Below, in pieces: positions 1-7,907 of a DNA stretch of 58,996 nucleotides (positions within the stretch are counted from its first letter, which is position 1; each line of letters starts with the position of its first letter). This stretch comes from Elusimicrobiota bacterium (GTDB lineage: Bacteria; Elusimicrobiota; Elusimicrobia; UBA1565). The notes beneath the pieces were generated by a model, which saw only the letters and a list, made by a program, of their open reading frames with translations, searched no databases and was not told the origin of the DNA. Location of the stretch: contig DMEZ01000014.1 of NCBI GenBank assembly GCA_003450735.1, forward strand, positions 117,291 to 176,286, read 5' to 3'. The position numbers were made by a program, and so were the translations under genes.

Positions 1-498
1 CCCGCCGCGATGCGGCGGGTACGGGTCTCGGGGCTGCTGATGGACGGCCGGCGCAACCGCATGAAGGGGGTGTACCTGCTCTTCTTCCGGTTCCTCGACG
101 ACGAGGGCGGGAGCCTGGCTTCGGTGCGCAGCTCGATGTACGTGCCGGTCGAGGACGGGGTCTTCAAGGCGACCCTCGAGCTCCCGGAGACGGCCTCGCA
201 GTACCGGGTGATCGCCGAAGCGCCGAAGGGGACGGACTGGCTCGTGAAGCCGCGGCCCTACTACGTCCAGGCCGGCTCCTTCGAGGAGCCCGCTCGGGCC
301 GAGTCGCTGAGGGCCGGTCTGAGCATCCGGTTCGCGCGGGCCTTCATCACGCAGGACGTGGTGGAGGGCACGCAGAGGCACCAGGTGCGGGTCGGGCCCT
401 TCGACCGGAAGGGCGAAGCCGACGAGGCCGCCCTCTGGCTGGAAGCCGCCGGGACCGAGTCGCTCGTCCTGCGCGGCGACCCGCGGACGCAGCCGTAG
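1..498 (+). CDS. SPOR-domain protein, 5' end outside window
   Basis: The reading frame is open from the first base; the first ATG at 10 is probably internal, so this is the C-terminal part of a longer protein. The first ~85 residues look beta-rich and are not assigned. The last ~75 residues, from YYVQAGSFEEPARAESLRAG to ESLVL, match a SPOR domain: an aromatic-x-V-Q-x-G-S-F strand, a helix, then a second V-R-V-G-P-F strand and helix. SPOR domains bind glycan strands stripped of stem peptides at division sites, so a periplasmic or lipoprotein envelope role is likely. The missing N-terminus would show whether it is RlpA-like or another SPOR protein. It converges on the gene ending at 575. Confidence 0.72.
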   Translation, partial: PAAMRRVRVSGLLMDGRRNRMKGVYLLFFRFLDDEGGSLASVRSSMYVPVEDGVFKATLELPETASQYRVIAEAPKGTDWLVKPRPYYVQAGSFEEPARAESLRAGLSIRFARAFITQDVVEGTQRHQVRVGPFDRKGEADEAALWLEAAGTESLVLRGDPRTQP

Positions 499-522
499 CC
501 GCAGCCGGATCCGATTGGTTCT

Positions 523-555
523 GGGGAGCCCTTCCCCACCCCGGAGGGGCTCCCC
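523..555. terminator. GC-rich hairpin between convergent genes
   Basis: Arms 523-535 and 543-555 pair over 13 positions (one G-T wobble) around a 7-base loop. It lies between the stop at 498 and the convergent stop at 575. There is no clear T-run on either side, so it may act as a bidirectional, partly factor-dependent terminator. Confidence 0.5.
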
Positions 556-574
556 GACGTATTTCCAGGCCTAG

Positions 575-1027
575 CTAGTCGCGGCCGACGAAGGTGAGGC
601 TCACGCCGTCCCGGGCGTTGGAGCCCTGGACCACCGCGAGCACGACGACATCGTCCGGGCCGCCCGGCACGCCGGTGAAGGGCAGGGTCGGCTCGGAGCC
701 CAGGTCCCAGGAGACCGGCTCCTCGGGATTCCCCTCGTGGAACCACTGCCCGGCGGCGGGGTGGGTGAGGCGCCAGCGGACGGGCTTGAAGATGGCGGTC
801 GCCTCGGTCTTGGCCTGGGCGTAGGTGATGTCGGAGTCCCGGGCGGCCTCGGCGAGGTCCTTCACGCTGTCCTTCACCAGCCAGTGCACGTAGGCCTGCG
901 GCAGCCAGTTCGCGGCCCACGCGAAGGCCAGGAGCCCGAATCCCAGCGCCAGGACGAACTGCCAGCGCTTGAGGCCCCAGACGAGGCCGCGCAGGTCGGT
1001 GTCCGCCGGAGCCGGCGCCGGGGGCAT
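575..1027 (-). CDS. Small single-span membrane protein of the pil cluster
   Basis: 150 residues. A short polar N-terminus is followed by one hydrophobic segment (about residues 23-43, WQFVLALGFGLLAFAWAANW), then ~105 residues predicted outside the cytoplasm with several Trp and Pro residues. I do not recognise the family. Its ATG overlaps the TGA of pilC (ATGA), so it is translationally coupled and last in the pilB-pilT-pilC transcript. The topology resembles a minor pilus-assembly or pseudopilin-like accessory protein, but there is no type III prepilin leader (G[F/M]TLxE), so it is not a pilin. Confidence 0.75.
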   Translation of the reverse strand: MPPAPAPADTDLRGLVWGLKRWQFVLALGFGLLAFAWAANWLPQAYVHWLVKDSVKDLAEAARDSDITYAQAKTEATAIFKPVRWRLTHPAAGQWFHEGNPEEPVSWDLGSEPTLPFTGVPGGPDDVVVLAVVQGSNARDGVSLTFVGRD

Positions 1028-2244
1028 CAGCCCGCCATGCTGCCCATCTCGAACATGGGCAGGAACATCGCGATGACGATGGCGCCGACGATGATGCCCA
1101 TGAACACGACGACGAGGGGCTCCATCATCGAAGTGAGCCCCTTGACCGCCGCGTCGACCTCCGTGTCGTAGAAGTCGGCGATCTTCATGAGCATGGTGTC
1201 GAGGCTGCCGGTCTCCTCGCCCACCGAGATCATCTGCGTGACCATGGGCGGGAAGAGCCCGGATTTCTTGAGCGGGTCGGCGAGGCGGCCGCCCTCGCGG
1301 ATGGACTCGCGGGTCGCGAGGATGGCGTCCTCGATGACCACGTTGCCGGCCGTGGCGGCCACCGTCTCGAGGCCCTGCATGATGGGCACGCCCGACTTGA
1401 TGAGGGTGCCGAGCGTCCGCGTGAACTTGGCGACGGCCACCTTCTTGAGGAGGATGCCGATGACCGGCATGCCCAGCGCCTTCCTGTCCACGACCCGCTT
1501 CCCGGCGGGGGTCTTGTAGTAGTACTGGAAACCCTTCCAGGCCGCGGTCGGGATGATGATCATCATGTACCAGCGCTCGCGCATCAGGTCCGAGAGGTTG
1601 CAGATGACCTGCGTCGGATAGGGCAGCTCCCGGCCGAAGCTCGCGAAGATGGTCTTGAAGGTCGGGATGACGAAGGTGAGCAGGAAAACGGTCACGCCCA
1701 AGCAGACGGTGAGCAGCACGGCGGGGTACATCATCGCGCCCTTGACCTTGGCCTTGAGGGCTTCCGCGGCCTCCAGGAAGCCGGAAAGGCGCTCGAGGAT
1801 GGTGTCCAGGATGCCGCCCAGCTCGCCGGCCCTGATCATGGCCGTGTAGATGTCCGGGAAGACCTCGGGGTGCTTCTTGAGGCCGTCCGAGATCGAGAGG
1901 CCCGCCTCGATGTCCGAACGCACCTCCCCGACGACCGAGCGCAGGTGCGGGCTCTCCATCTGCTCCTCTAGGATGGAGAGGCCCTGGACGATGGGCACGC
2001 CGGCCGAGACGAGCGTCGAGAGCTGGCGCGAGAAGATGACGAGGTCCTTGGAGTCGACCCCCTTGCCCAGCCCGAGCTTGGCCTTGATCTTCCCGATGAG
2101 ACCGCCCCCTTCCTCGTTGATCTCGAGGACGGTGAGCTTCTGGCCGCGGAGCTTCTCGACGGCGCCCTTCTGCTGGGGAGCGTCGATGGTGCCGGAGACG
2201 ACCGCCCCGTCGGACTTCTTGGCTTTATAGGCGAAGACGGGCAT
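1027..2244 (-). CDS. pilC: Type IV pilus inner-membrane platform protein PilC
   Basis: 405 residues, the usual length for PilC/GspF. It starts MPVFAYKAKKSDG, typical of the family, and carries two type II secretion F domains (about residues 70-190 and 270-395). Hydrophobic segments lie at about 170-195 (MYPAVLLTVCLGVTVFLLTF), 215-235 and at the C-terminus (LVVVFMGIIVGAIVIAMF). PilC is the platform that passes PilB and PilT motor motion to the pilin. A strong Shine-Dalgarno sequence (GAGGAGG, 7 bases before ATG) overlaps the end of pilT. It lies between pilT and the small membrane gene. The related GspF of type II secretion is the alternative, but the adjacent pilT favours a retractable pilus. 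Confidence 0.95.
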   Translation of the reverse strand: MPVFAYKAKKSDGAVVSGTIDAPQQKGAVEKLRGQKLTVLEINEEGGGLIGKIKAKLGLGKGVDSKDLVIFSRQLSTLVSAGVPIVQGLSILEEQMESPHLRSVVGEVRSDIEAGLSISDGLKKHPEVFPDIYTAMIRAGELGGILDTILERLSGFLEAAEALKAKVKGAMMYPAVLLTVCLGVTVFLLTFVIPTFKTIFASFGRELPYPTQVICNLSDLMRERWYMMIIIPTAAWKGFQYYYKTPAGKRVVDRKALGMPVIGILLKKVAVAKFTRTLGTLIKSGVPIMQGLETVAATAGNVVIEDAILATRESIREGGRLADPLKKSGLFPPMVTQMISVGEETGSLDTMLMKIADFYDTEVDAAVKGLTSMMEPLVVVFMGIIVGAIVIAMFLPMFEMGSMAG

Positions 2245-2258
2245 CGTTCAGCCTCCTC

Positions 2259-3341
2259 TCACTTGGGAGCCGGCGCGGTGACGCCGCGCTGGATGAGGCG
2301 CTTGAGGTCCTCCGGGTCGGAGGAGCGCAGGAGCGCCTCCTGGTAGGAGATCCTCTGCTTGCGGTAGAGGTCGGCCAGGCTCTGGTTGAGGGTCTGCATG
2401 CCGAACTTGCCGCCGGTCTGGATGGTCATGAGGATCTGCTCGACCTTCTGCTCGCGCACCAGGTTGCGGATGGCGGCGGTGACCATGAGGACCTCGCTGG
2501 CCAGGCAGCGCCCGGCGCCCGACTGGTGGGGCACGAGGACCTGGCAGAACACCGCCTGCAGGACGAAGGAGAGCTGGACGCGGATCTGTTCCTGCTGGTG
2601 GGGCGGGAAGACGTCGATGATGCGGTTGATGGTCTGCGCCGTGTCCGTGGTGTGCAGGGTGGCGAAGACCAGGTGGCCGGTCTCGGCGATGGTCAGCGCG
2701 GCCGAGATGGTCTCGAGGTCGCGCATCTCGCCGATGAGGATCACGTCCGGGTCCTGGCGCAAAACGTGGCGCAAAGCCTGGGTGTAGCTCTCGGTGTCGT
2801 TGCCGATCTCGCGCTGGTTGACCAGGCTCTTCTTGTGCTGGTGCACGTACTCGATGGGGTCCTCGACGGTGACGATGTGGAGGTTCTCCCGCTCGTTGAG
2901 GTAGTCGATCATGCAGGCGAGCGTGGTGGACTTGCCGCTCCCCGTCGGACCCGTGACCAGGACGAGCCCCTTCTGGATCTTCATGACCTCGTAGATGACC
3001 GCCGGCAGACCCAGTTCCTCGAAGGTCATGAAGGACTGGGGGATGGCGCGGATGGACGCGCCGACGGCCCCGCGCTGGCGGAACACGTTCATGCGCAGGC
3101 GCCCGATGCCCTTGAGGCCGAAGGCCATGTCCAGCTCGTTGTGGGCCTCGTAGCGCTGGCGCTGCTCGTCGGTCATCAAGGAGAAGATGAGCTGCTGGGT
3201 GGTCTCGCCGGTCAGGCGCTCGAAGGGGGTGGGCACGAGTTCGCCGTCCACGCGCAGCGTCGGGGGCGCCCCGGCGGTGAGGTGTAGGTCGGAGGCCCCC
3301 CGCTCGTGCATCATCATGAACAGCTCGCTCATCGATACCAT
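2259..3341 (-). CDS. pilT: Pilus retraction ATPase PilT
   Basis: 360 residues. Hexameric ATPase that powers type IV pilus retraction. Visible motifs: Walker A GPTGSGKST (about residue 130), Walker B ILIGEMRD with its Glu, the His box HLVFATLHTTDT, and the PilT-specific AIRNLVRE near the C-terminus, which separates it from extension ATPases. The N-terminal PAS-like part begins MSELFMMMHERGASDLHL. The start at 3341 is favoured by AGGGGAG 7 bases upstream; an in-frame ATG lies three codons later. It lies 60 bases downstream of pilB and 14 bases upstream of pilC. Twitching motility or DNA uptake, with comEC nearby, is a reasonable inference; no major pilin is in the window. Confidence 0.95.
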   Translation of the reverse strand: MVSMSELFMMMHERGASDLHLTAGAPPTLRVDGELVPTPFERLTGETTQQLIFSLMTDEQRQRYEAHNELDMAFGLKGIGRLRMNVFRQRGAVGASIRAIPQSFMTFEELGLPAVIYEVMKIQKGLVLVTGPTGSGKSTTLACMIDYLNERENLHIVTVEDPIEYVHQHKKSLVNQREIGNDTESYTQALRHVLRQDPDVILIGEMRDLETISAALTIAETGHLVFATLHTTDTAQTINRIIDVFPPHQQEQIRVQLSFVLQAVFCQVLVPHQSGAGRCLASEVLMVTAAIRNLVREQKVEQILMTIQTGGKFGMQTLNQSLADLYRKQRISYQEALLRSSDPEDLKRLIQRGVTAPAPK

Positions 3342-3401
3342 GGCTCGCTCCCCTGCGGGCGCGCATGCGCGCGTCCGCAGGTATTCTAGGATATTCGGGC
3401 C

Positions 3402-5198
3402 TTAGCCCGCATCCGACGCGGTGACGCGGATCATCTCCTCGACCGTCGTGGCGCCCGAGAGGAGCTTGCGGACCGCGCACATGCGCAGGGTGAGCATCCC
3501 CTGCTTGCGGGCCTGCTCCTTGATCGAGGCGATGGAGGCGCGCTCGAGGATCATCGCGCGGATGGGGTCGGTGACGTCGAGGACCTCGTAGAGACCCGCG
3601 CGGCCCCGGTAGCCCGTGCCGGCGCAGTTATCGCAGCCCACCCCGCGCGCCAGCACGGCCTTCCCCCCCTCGGCCTGCTGGACCATGTTCTTGGAGATGC
3701 CCAGCTTGAGCAGCCAGTCGAAGTCGACCTCGTAGTGCTCCTTGCACTTCGGGCAGATGCTGCGGACCAGGCGCTGGGCGACGACCATGAGCAGCGAGGA
3801 GCTCATGAGGAAGGGCTCGATGCCCATCATGCCCATGCGGGTGATGGCGCCGGGCGCGTCGTTGGTGTGGAGGGTCGAGAAGACCAAGTGGCCGGTGAGA
3901 GCGGCGTTGATGGCGATGGAGATGGTCTCCAGGTCGCGGATCTCGCCGACCATGATGATGTCCGGGTCCTGGCGCAGGAAGGCGCGCAGGGCCGAGGGGA
4001 AGGTCAGCCCGATCTCCGCGTTGACGTGGACCTGGTTGATGCCCAGCAGCTGGTACTCGACGGGGTCCTCGACCGTCATGATGTTGACGCCGGGCTCGTT
4101 CAAGGAGCTCAAGGCCGAATAGAGGGTCGTGGACTTGCCGCTCCCCGTCGGGCCCGTGATGAGGTTGATGCCGTAGGGCGCCTTCAGGGCCCGGTTGAAG
4201 ATGGCCATGGCCTCGGGCTCGAAACCGAGCTTCTGCACGTTGACCTGCAGGCCGGAGGAGTCCAGCACGCGCATGACGATCTTCTCGCCGTGCACCACCG
4301 GGACGGTCGAGACGCGCAGGGCGTACTCCTTTTCGCCGATCTTGAGCTTGATGCGCCCGTCCTGGGGGATGCGCTTCTCGGCGATGTCCAGGTTCGACAT
4401 GATCTTCAGGCGGGAGATGAGGGCGTTCTGGAAGCGCTTGGGCGGGGCGGGCTGCTCGTGCATGACCCCGTCGATGCGGAAGCGGATCTTCACCTCCTTC
4501 GGGAAGGGCTCGATGTGGATGTCGGAGGCCTTCGCCTTGATGGCCGAGCTGATGATGAGGTTGACGATCTGGATGACGGGCGCGTCCTCGCCCGAGCGCT
4601 CGAGGGTGAGGATGCCCTCTCCCGAAGCCGCCGCCTCCTGCTCCTGGGTGACGTGCTCGACGCCCTTGGCGTCCGCCGCCGTGGAGCCCGTGGCCTTCAC
4701 GATCTCGTCGAGGGCCCCCTCGGCCGACTGCCGGGAGTAATGCTTCTCGATGGCCTCCAGGATGTCCCCTTCCGAGGCCAGGACCGCCCGGACGTCCAGG
4801 CCGGTCATCATCTTGAGGTCGTCGAGCACGAGCACGTTGAGGGGGTCGGCCACGGCGATGGTCAGCGCCCCCTCCTTGACCTCCACGGGGAACATGAGAT
4901 GCTGGCGGGCGAGGTTCTCGGGGACCTTGGCCAGCACTTCCGGGTCGACCCGCTCGACGCTGTGTAGATGGATGAAGTTGATGCCGCACTGCTCGGCGAG
5001 GAAGCGGATGAGCTGCTCCTCGGTGAGCTGGCCGCCCTGGATGAGGATGGTGCCCAGCTTGCCGCCTTTCTGCCGCTGGAGCTGGAGCGCTTCGTTGAGC
5101 TGGGCCTCGGTCAGGACCCCGGCTTGGACCATGAGCTCGCCGAGCCTCTTGGGAAGGCTCAAGGACAGGGTATGGGACGGAGGTTGTGCCTCAGCCAT
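3402..5198 (-). CDS. pilB: Pilus assembly (extension) ATPase PilB
   Basis: 598 residues. The N-terminal MshEN/GspE-N domain (about 10-160, RLGELMVQAGVLTEAQLNEA and following) can bind c-di-GMP in relatives. The ATPase core has Walker A GPTGSGKST near residue 350, Walker B IIMVGEIRD and His box HLVFSTLHTND. A tetracysteine zinc motif (CPKC near 483, CDNC near 521) is typical of PilB/GspE. PilB drives pilus polymerisation on the PilC platform. It has its own promoter (5253-5280) and a leader with a terminator-like hairpin immediately before the ATG. GspE is the alternative; pilT next door favours PilB. Confidence 0.95.
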   Translation of the reverse strand: MAEAQPPSHTLSLSLPKRLGELMVQAGVLTEAQLNEALQLQRQKGGKLGTILIQGGQLTEEQLIRFLAEQCGINFIHLHSVERVDPEVLAKVPENLARQHLMFPVEVKEGALTIAVADPLNVLVLDDLKMMTGLDVRAVLASEGDILEAIEKHYSRQSAEGALDEIVKATGSTAADAKGVEHVTQEQEAAASGEGILTLERSGEDAPVIQIVNLIISSAIKAKASDIHIEPFPKEVKIRFRIDGVMHEQPAPPKRFQNALISRLKIMSNLDIAEKRIPQDGRIKLKIGEKEYALRVSTVPVVHGEKIVMRVLDSSGLQVNVQKLGFEPEAMAIFNRALKAPYGINLITGPTGSGKSTTLYSALSSLNEPGVNIMTVEDPVEYQLLGINQVHVNAEIGLTFPSALRAFLRQDPDIIMVGEIRDLETISIAINAALTGHLVFSTLHTNDAPGAITRMGMMGIEPFLMSSSLLMVVAQRLVRSICPKCKEHYEVDFDWLLKLGISKNMVQQAEGGKAVLARGVGCDNCAGTGYRGRAGLYEVLDVTDPIRAMILERASIASIKEQARKQGMLTLRMCAVRKLLSGATTVEEMIRVTASDAG

Positions 5199-5202
5199 GA
5201 CT

Positions 5203-5243
5203 AAAAAAATAGACGGCCGTCTAAGCGGAAAGACGCTTACGGC
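5203..5243 (-). terminator. Terminator or attenuator hairpin in the pilB leader
   Basis: Read on the minus strand: GCCGT-AAGCG, loop of 6, CGCTT-ag-ACGGC (5216-5243), a 10-bp stem with a 2-base bulge. This is followed by a T7 run (5203-5209) that ends only 4 bases before the pilB ATG. A competing perfect palindrome, TAGACGGCCGTCTA (5210-5223), shares bases with the stem. It can end readthrough from the upstream GYF gene, but it also lies downstream of the pilB promoter, so it could attenuate pilB transcription. Confidence 0.6.
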
Positions 5244-5252
5244 TGAGTAGAT

Positions 5253-5280
5253 ATTTAACAGTACGACGCCTGTTTGTCAA
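5253..5280 (-). promoter_or_regulatory. Sigma-70-type promoter of the pilB operon
   Basis: On the minus strand: a consensus -35 TTGACA (5275-5280), 16-base spacer and -10 TTAAAT (5253-5258). The -35 overlaps the stop codon of the upstream gene. It gives a leader of about 45 bases that includes the hairpin at 5203-5243. Confidence 0.65.
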
Positions 5281-7838
5281 GGAGAAACGTCGACTTGATC
5301 GGCCCCGGGGTTGTTGAAGCGGGTGCCTCCCCGCCGGTTGCTGGACTCGAGCTCCTCCTCGTCCGGCAAGGGGATCTGCTCCTCATCCTTCTGGGGAGTT
5401 TCCGCCGCGGCTGCTTTGGCCTTCCTCGGCTTCGCCCGGGAGGTCCTCGGAGCGGCCGGCCGGCTGGGCCGTACGATGGCTTCGGGAGCCTTGGGGGCCG
5501 GCCTCGCCGCCTGCGCAGCCGGCTTGCCCGCGTTGAGCAGGCTCACGGCCTCGGGGTTGCGCCCGACGACCGTCTTATTCGCGAGGTCCGCCTCGAAGTT
5601 GTAGCTGACCTTAGCCTTCCCTCCGCGGGCGACCCGGAAGGTCACGATGAACACCTGAGCCGAGACGGCGCCGGCGTCCCAGGAAGTCGTGGCATCCTTC
5701 GATGCGAAGGAGTACTGGAGCCATTCGGCGATGGTGCCGTGCTCCTTGTCGATGTAGTGGTTCTTCACGAACTCGATGGCCTGGATGTTCTCGTTCGAGA
5801 TGAAGTCCCGGCCCGGGGCCTTCTTGGCCGGCTGGGCGGGAGCCTGGGGCTGGGCCTGGCCTTGGGCCGGCTGCTCATGCGTCGGGAAGGGCGAGCGGAC
5901 CGGCTGGGCGGGAGCCGGAGCCTGAGCCGGCTGCGCGGCGGCGGGGACGGCTTCCTGAGCGGGCTTGTCCTTCTTCTGCGGGCCCATGTTGATGAGCAGG
6001 GCGGCGTCCTTAGGGTTGCGCAGGAAGAGGAAGGTCGCCAAAAGCCCCACCAGGCTCGCGACGGAGATCCCGATCACGAACAGCTTCGTCTGCCTCTTCT
6101 TCGCCTTGGGCTGGGTCGAGGCGGTCTGCTCCCCGGTGGGCCGGATGGCGGTCGGGACGGGCGTAGGCCTCGTGGCGAAGAGATCGTCCAGGGGCCGGGC
6201 CTGCTGCCCCGTCGAGATCGGCTGAGACGCCCACAGGTCGGAGGGCATGTCCGGCTGGCCCATGGGGCCGGTCAGCGGGATGGGCGCCGGAGTGCCTCCG
6301 GGCGGGAAGATCTCGGCGGCCTCGGCCTGCCCCTGCGGGCCCATGCCGAAGCCGGGGATGACCACCGCCTCGGGCGTCTGGTTGAGCGGGATGGCCTGGC
6401 TCGTGGCCGGGTCGAGGCCGCCCCCGCCGCCGAAGAGGACCGTCCTGGGCGGCTCGAAGGGGTTGGCGGCCTGGGCCGAGGGATCGAAAGCCGGGATGTC
6501 GAGCGCCCCGCCCACTCCGGGCGGAGGGAAGCCCGCGGTCTGCAGGGACGGCGGGAATGCGGCCTCGCCGGGAGCCGGCTCGAAGGGGGTCGGCTGGAAA
6601 CCCTGGGCGGCCTGAGGCTCCGGGGACGGCTGGAACACCGGGACCCCCTGCACGGACTCGGCCCCCCCGGCCGCGCCGGCGCTCGGAGGCGAGGAGAAGA
6701 TCACCGTCCGCGGGGCCTCGAACTCCATCGCCGGAGGCAGATCGCTGGCGGACTTGAGCGGGACGGCCTCTGGCACGAAGCTCCAAGGCTCGCGCTCGAC
6801 TTCCGCCGGAGGCGGCTCGGCCGCCTCGGCCGGAGCGGCTCCCAGAGGGACGGACTCCATGGGGATGCCGGCGTCGGTCAAGCCGGTGGAAGGCCCGGGG
6901 GCGGGGGGCGGCGCTTCGACCGTCTCCATCGGCGGAGCCTGGAGGTCGGGCGCGGGAGCGGCAATGGTCTCGCCCATGGCCGGGGGCTGAACGAGAGTCT
7001 CCATCGGGGGCGCGGCTTGCTCGAGGGCCGGCGGCGGCTCCTGGGAAACCTGGGCTGAAAGGTCGGGCAGGGGGACGGCCTCGAGGGCGGGAGCGAGGGC
7101 CTCGGCGGCCGGCTCGGGGACGGAAGGCGGCTCCGCGGGCGCCGCGGCGGCGCCAGGAGAAGCCAGGGGCGTTTCCTCGATCGCCGGCTCGGGCAGCGGC
7201 GCAGGGGCGGGCGGGCTCGGCGGCCTCAGGACGGGCTCGGGTTCGAGCTCAGGCTCGGGAGCCGGGGGCGGCGGGGGCGCGCGCCGCTCGACGACCCGGG
7301 ACCGGGGAGGCTCGGCGACGGGAGACGCCCGGGGCGCGGGAGCAGGCCGGAAGTCCGCGGCCGAACGGCCTTCGATGAGGCGCTTGAGCTCCTCGAGCGC
7401 TTCGTCCTTCTCCCGCAGCAGGCGCTCCTTCATCTCCAGCTCGTCGCGCAGCCGGCAGAGCCGGTCCTCCAGCTCGGCGGAGCGGCCTTTCTCGAATTGG
7501 CGCTCGTCGCCGAAGGGCGCCTCCTGGAGCGGCGGCCAGAGGAAGGAGAGCTCGGGATCGTCGAGGAGGGTCTGAGTCCATTCCCCGGAGAGCCCCACCG
7601 CGTCCAGGGCGGAATGCGCCTCGCGCTGGAACTCCCCGAAGCCCGCCTCGACGGAGCTGGAAGAGCCTCCTGCGGCCGGCCCGGCGATGGCGGCCATCGA
7701 GCGCCAGTCGGTCTCGGAGGAGCCGGAGGAGTTCTCGGCGCAGATCAGGCTGTCCGGTCCGACCCCGGGCGTACGCGCCAGGTCGTCCGGAGTGAACGGA
7801 CCCAGGATCCGCGAGTCGCGGTAGAGCCAATAGCGCAT
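5277..7838 (-). CDS. GYF-domain / proline-rich / one-TM protein upstream of pilB
   Basis: 853 residues; no named family for the whole chain. In order: an N-terminal GYF_2-like domain (1-52; YWLYRDSRILGPFTPDDLA, then a conserved Trp), which in relatives binds proline-rich peptides; a helical, partly coiled-coil part (about 70-157, with many E/K/R heptads); a very long Pro/Ala/Glu-rich low-complexity linker (about 160-575); one membrane span (about 583-607, TKLFVIGISVASLVGLLATF); a second Pro/Ala-rich stretch; and a compact domain (about 681-770, starting AIEFVKNHYIDKE) before a basic, Pro-rich tail. The C-terminal domain resembles the end of the zinc-ribbon protein at 36031-38187. Its stop overlaps the pilB -35 box. 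GYF and proline-rich parts in one chain suggest self-association or a scaffold. A role with the pilus is inferred from position only. Confidence 0.8.
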   Translation of the reverse strand: MRYWLYRDSRILGPFTPDDLARTPGVGPDSLICAENSSGSSETDWRSMAAIAGPAAGGSSSSVEAGFGEFQREAHSALDAVGLSGEWTQTLLDDPELSFLWPPLQEAPFGDERQFEKGRSAELEDRLCRLRDELEMKERLLREKDEALEELKRLIEGRSAADFRPAPAPRASPVAEPPRSRVVERRAPPPPPAPEPELEPEPVLRPPSPPAPAPLPEPAIEETPLASPGAAAAPAEPPSVPEPAAEALAPALEAVPLPDLSAQVSQEPPPALEQAAPPMETLVQPPAMGETIAAPAPDLQAPPMETVEAPPPAPGPSTGLTDAGIPMESVPLGAAPAEAAEPPPAEVEREPWSFVPEAVPLKSASDLPPAMEFEAPRTVIFSSPPSAGAAGGAESVQGVPVFQPSPEPQAAQGFQPTPFEPAPGEAAFPPSLQTAGFPPPGVGGALDIPAFDPSAQAANPFEPPRTVLFGGGGGLDPATSQAIPLNQTPEAVVIPGFGMGPQGQAEAAEIFPPGGTPAPIPLTGPMGQPDMPSDLWASQPISTGQQARPLDDLFATRPTPVPTAIRPTGEQTASTQPKAKKRQTKLFVIGISVASLVGLLATFLFLRNPKDAALLINMGPQKKDKPAQEAVPAAAQPAQAPAPAQPVRSPFPTHEQPAQGQAQPQAPAQPAKKAPGRDFISNENIQAIEFVKNHYIDKEHGTIAEWLQYSFASKDATTSWDAGAVSAQVFIVTFRVARGGKAKVSYNFEADLANKTVVGRNPEAVSLLNAGKPAAQAARPAPKAPEAIVRPSRPAAPRTSRAKPRKAKAAAAETPQKDEEQIPLPDEEELESSNRRGGTRFNNPGADQVDVSP

Positions 7839-7907
7839 CGGTATAGTGTGCCCTGCTGGTGTTACATTTTCAAGACACCGGCCGGGCCCGGAAGGTTCCC
7901 GAAAAAC

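Noticed and set aside
575..7838. General secretion (type II) rather than type IV pilus genes
   Set aside because: PilT with its AIRNLVRE motif is specific to retractable pili; no gspD/gspC-type genes are present.
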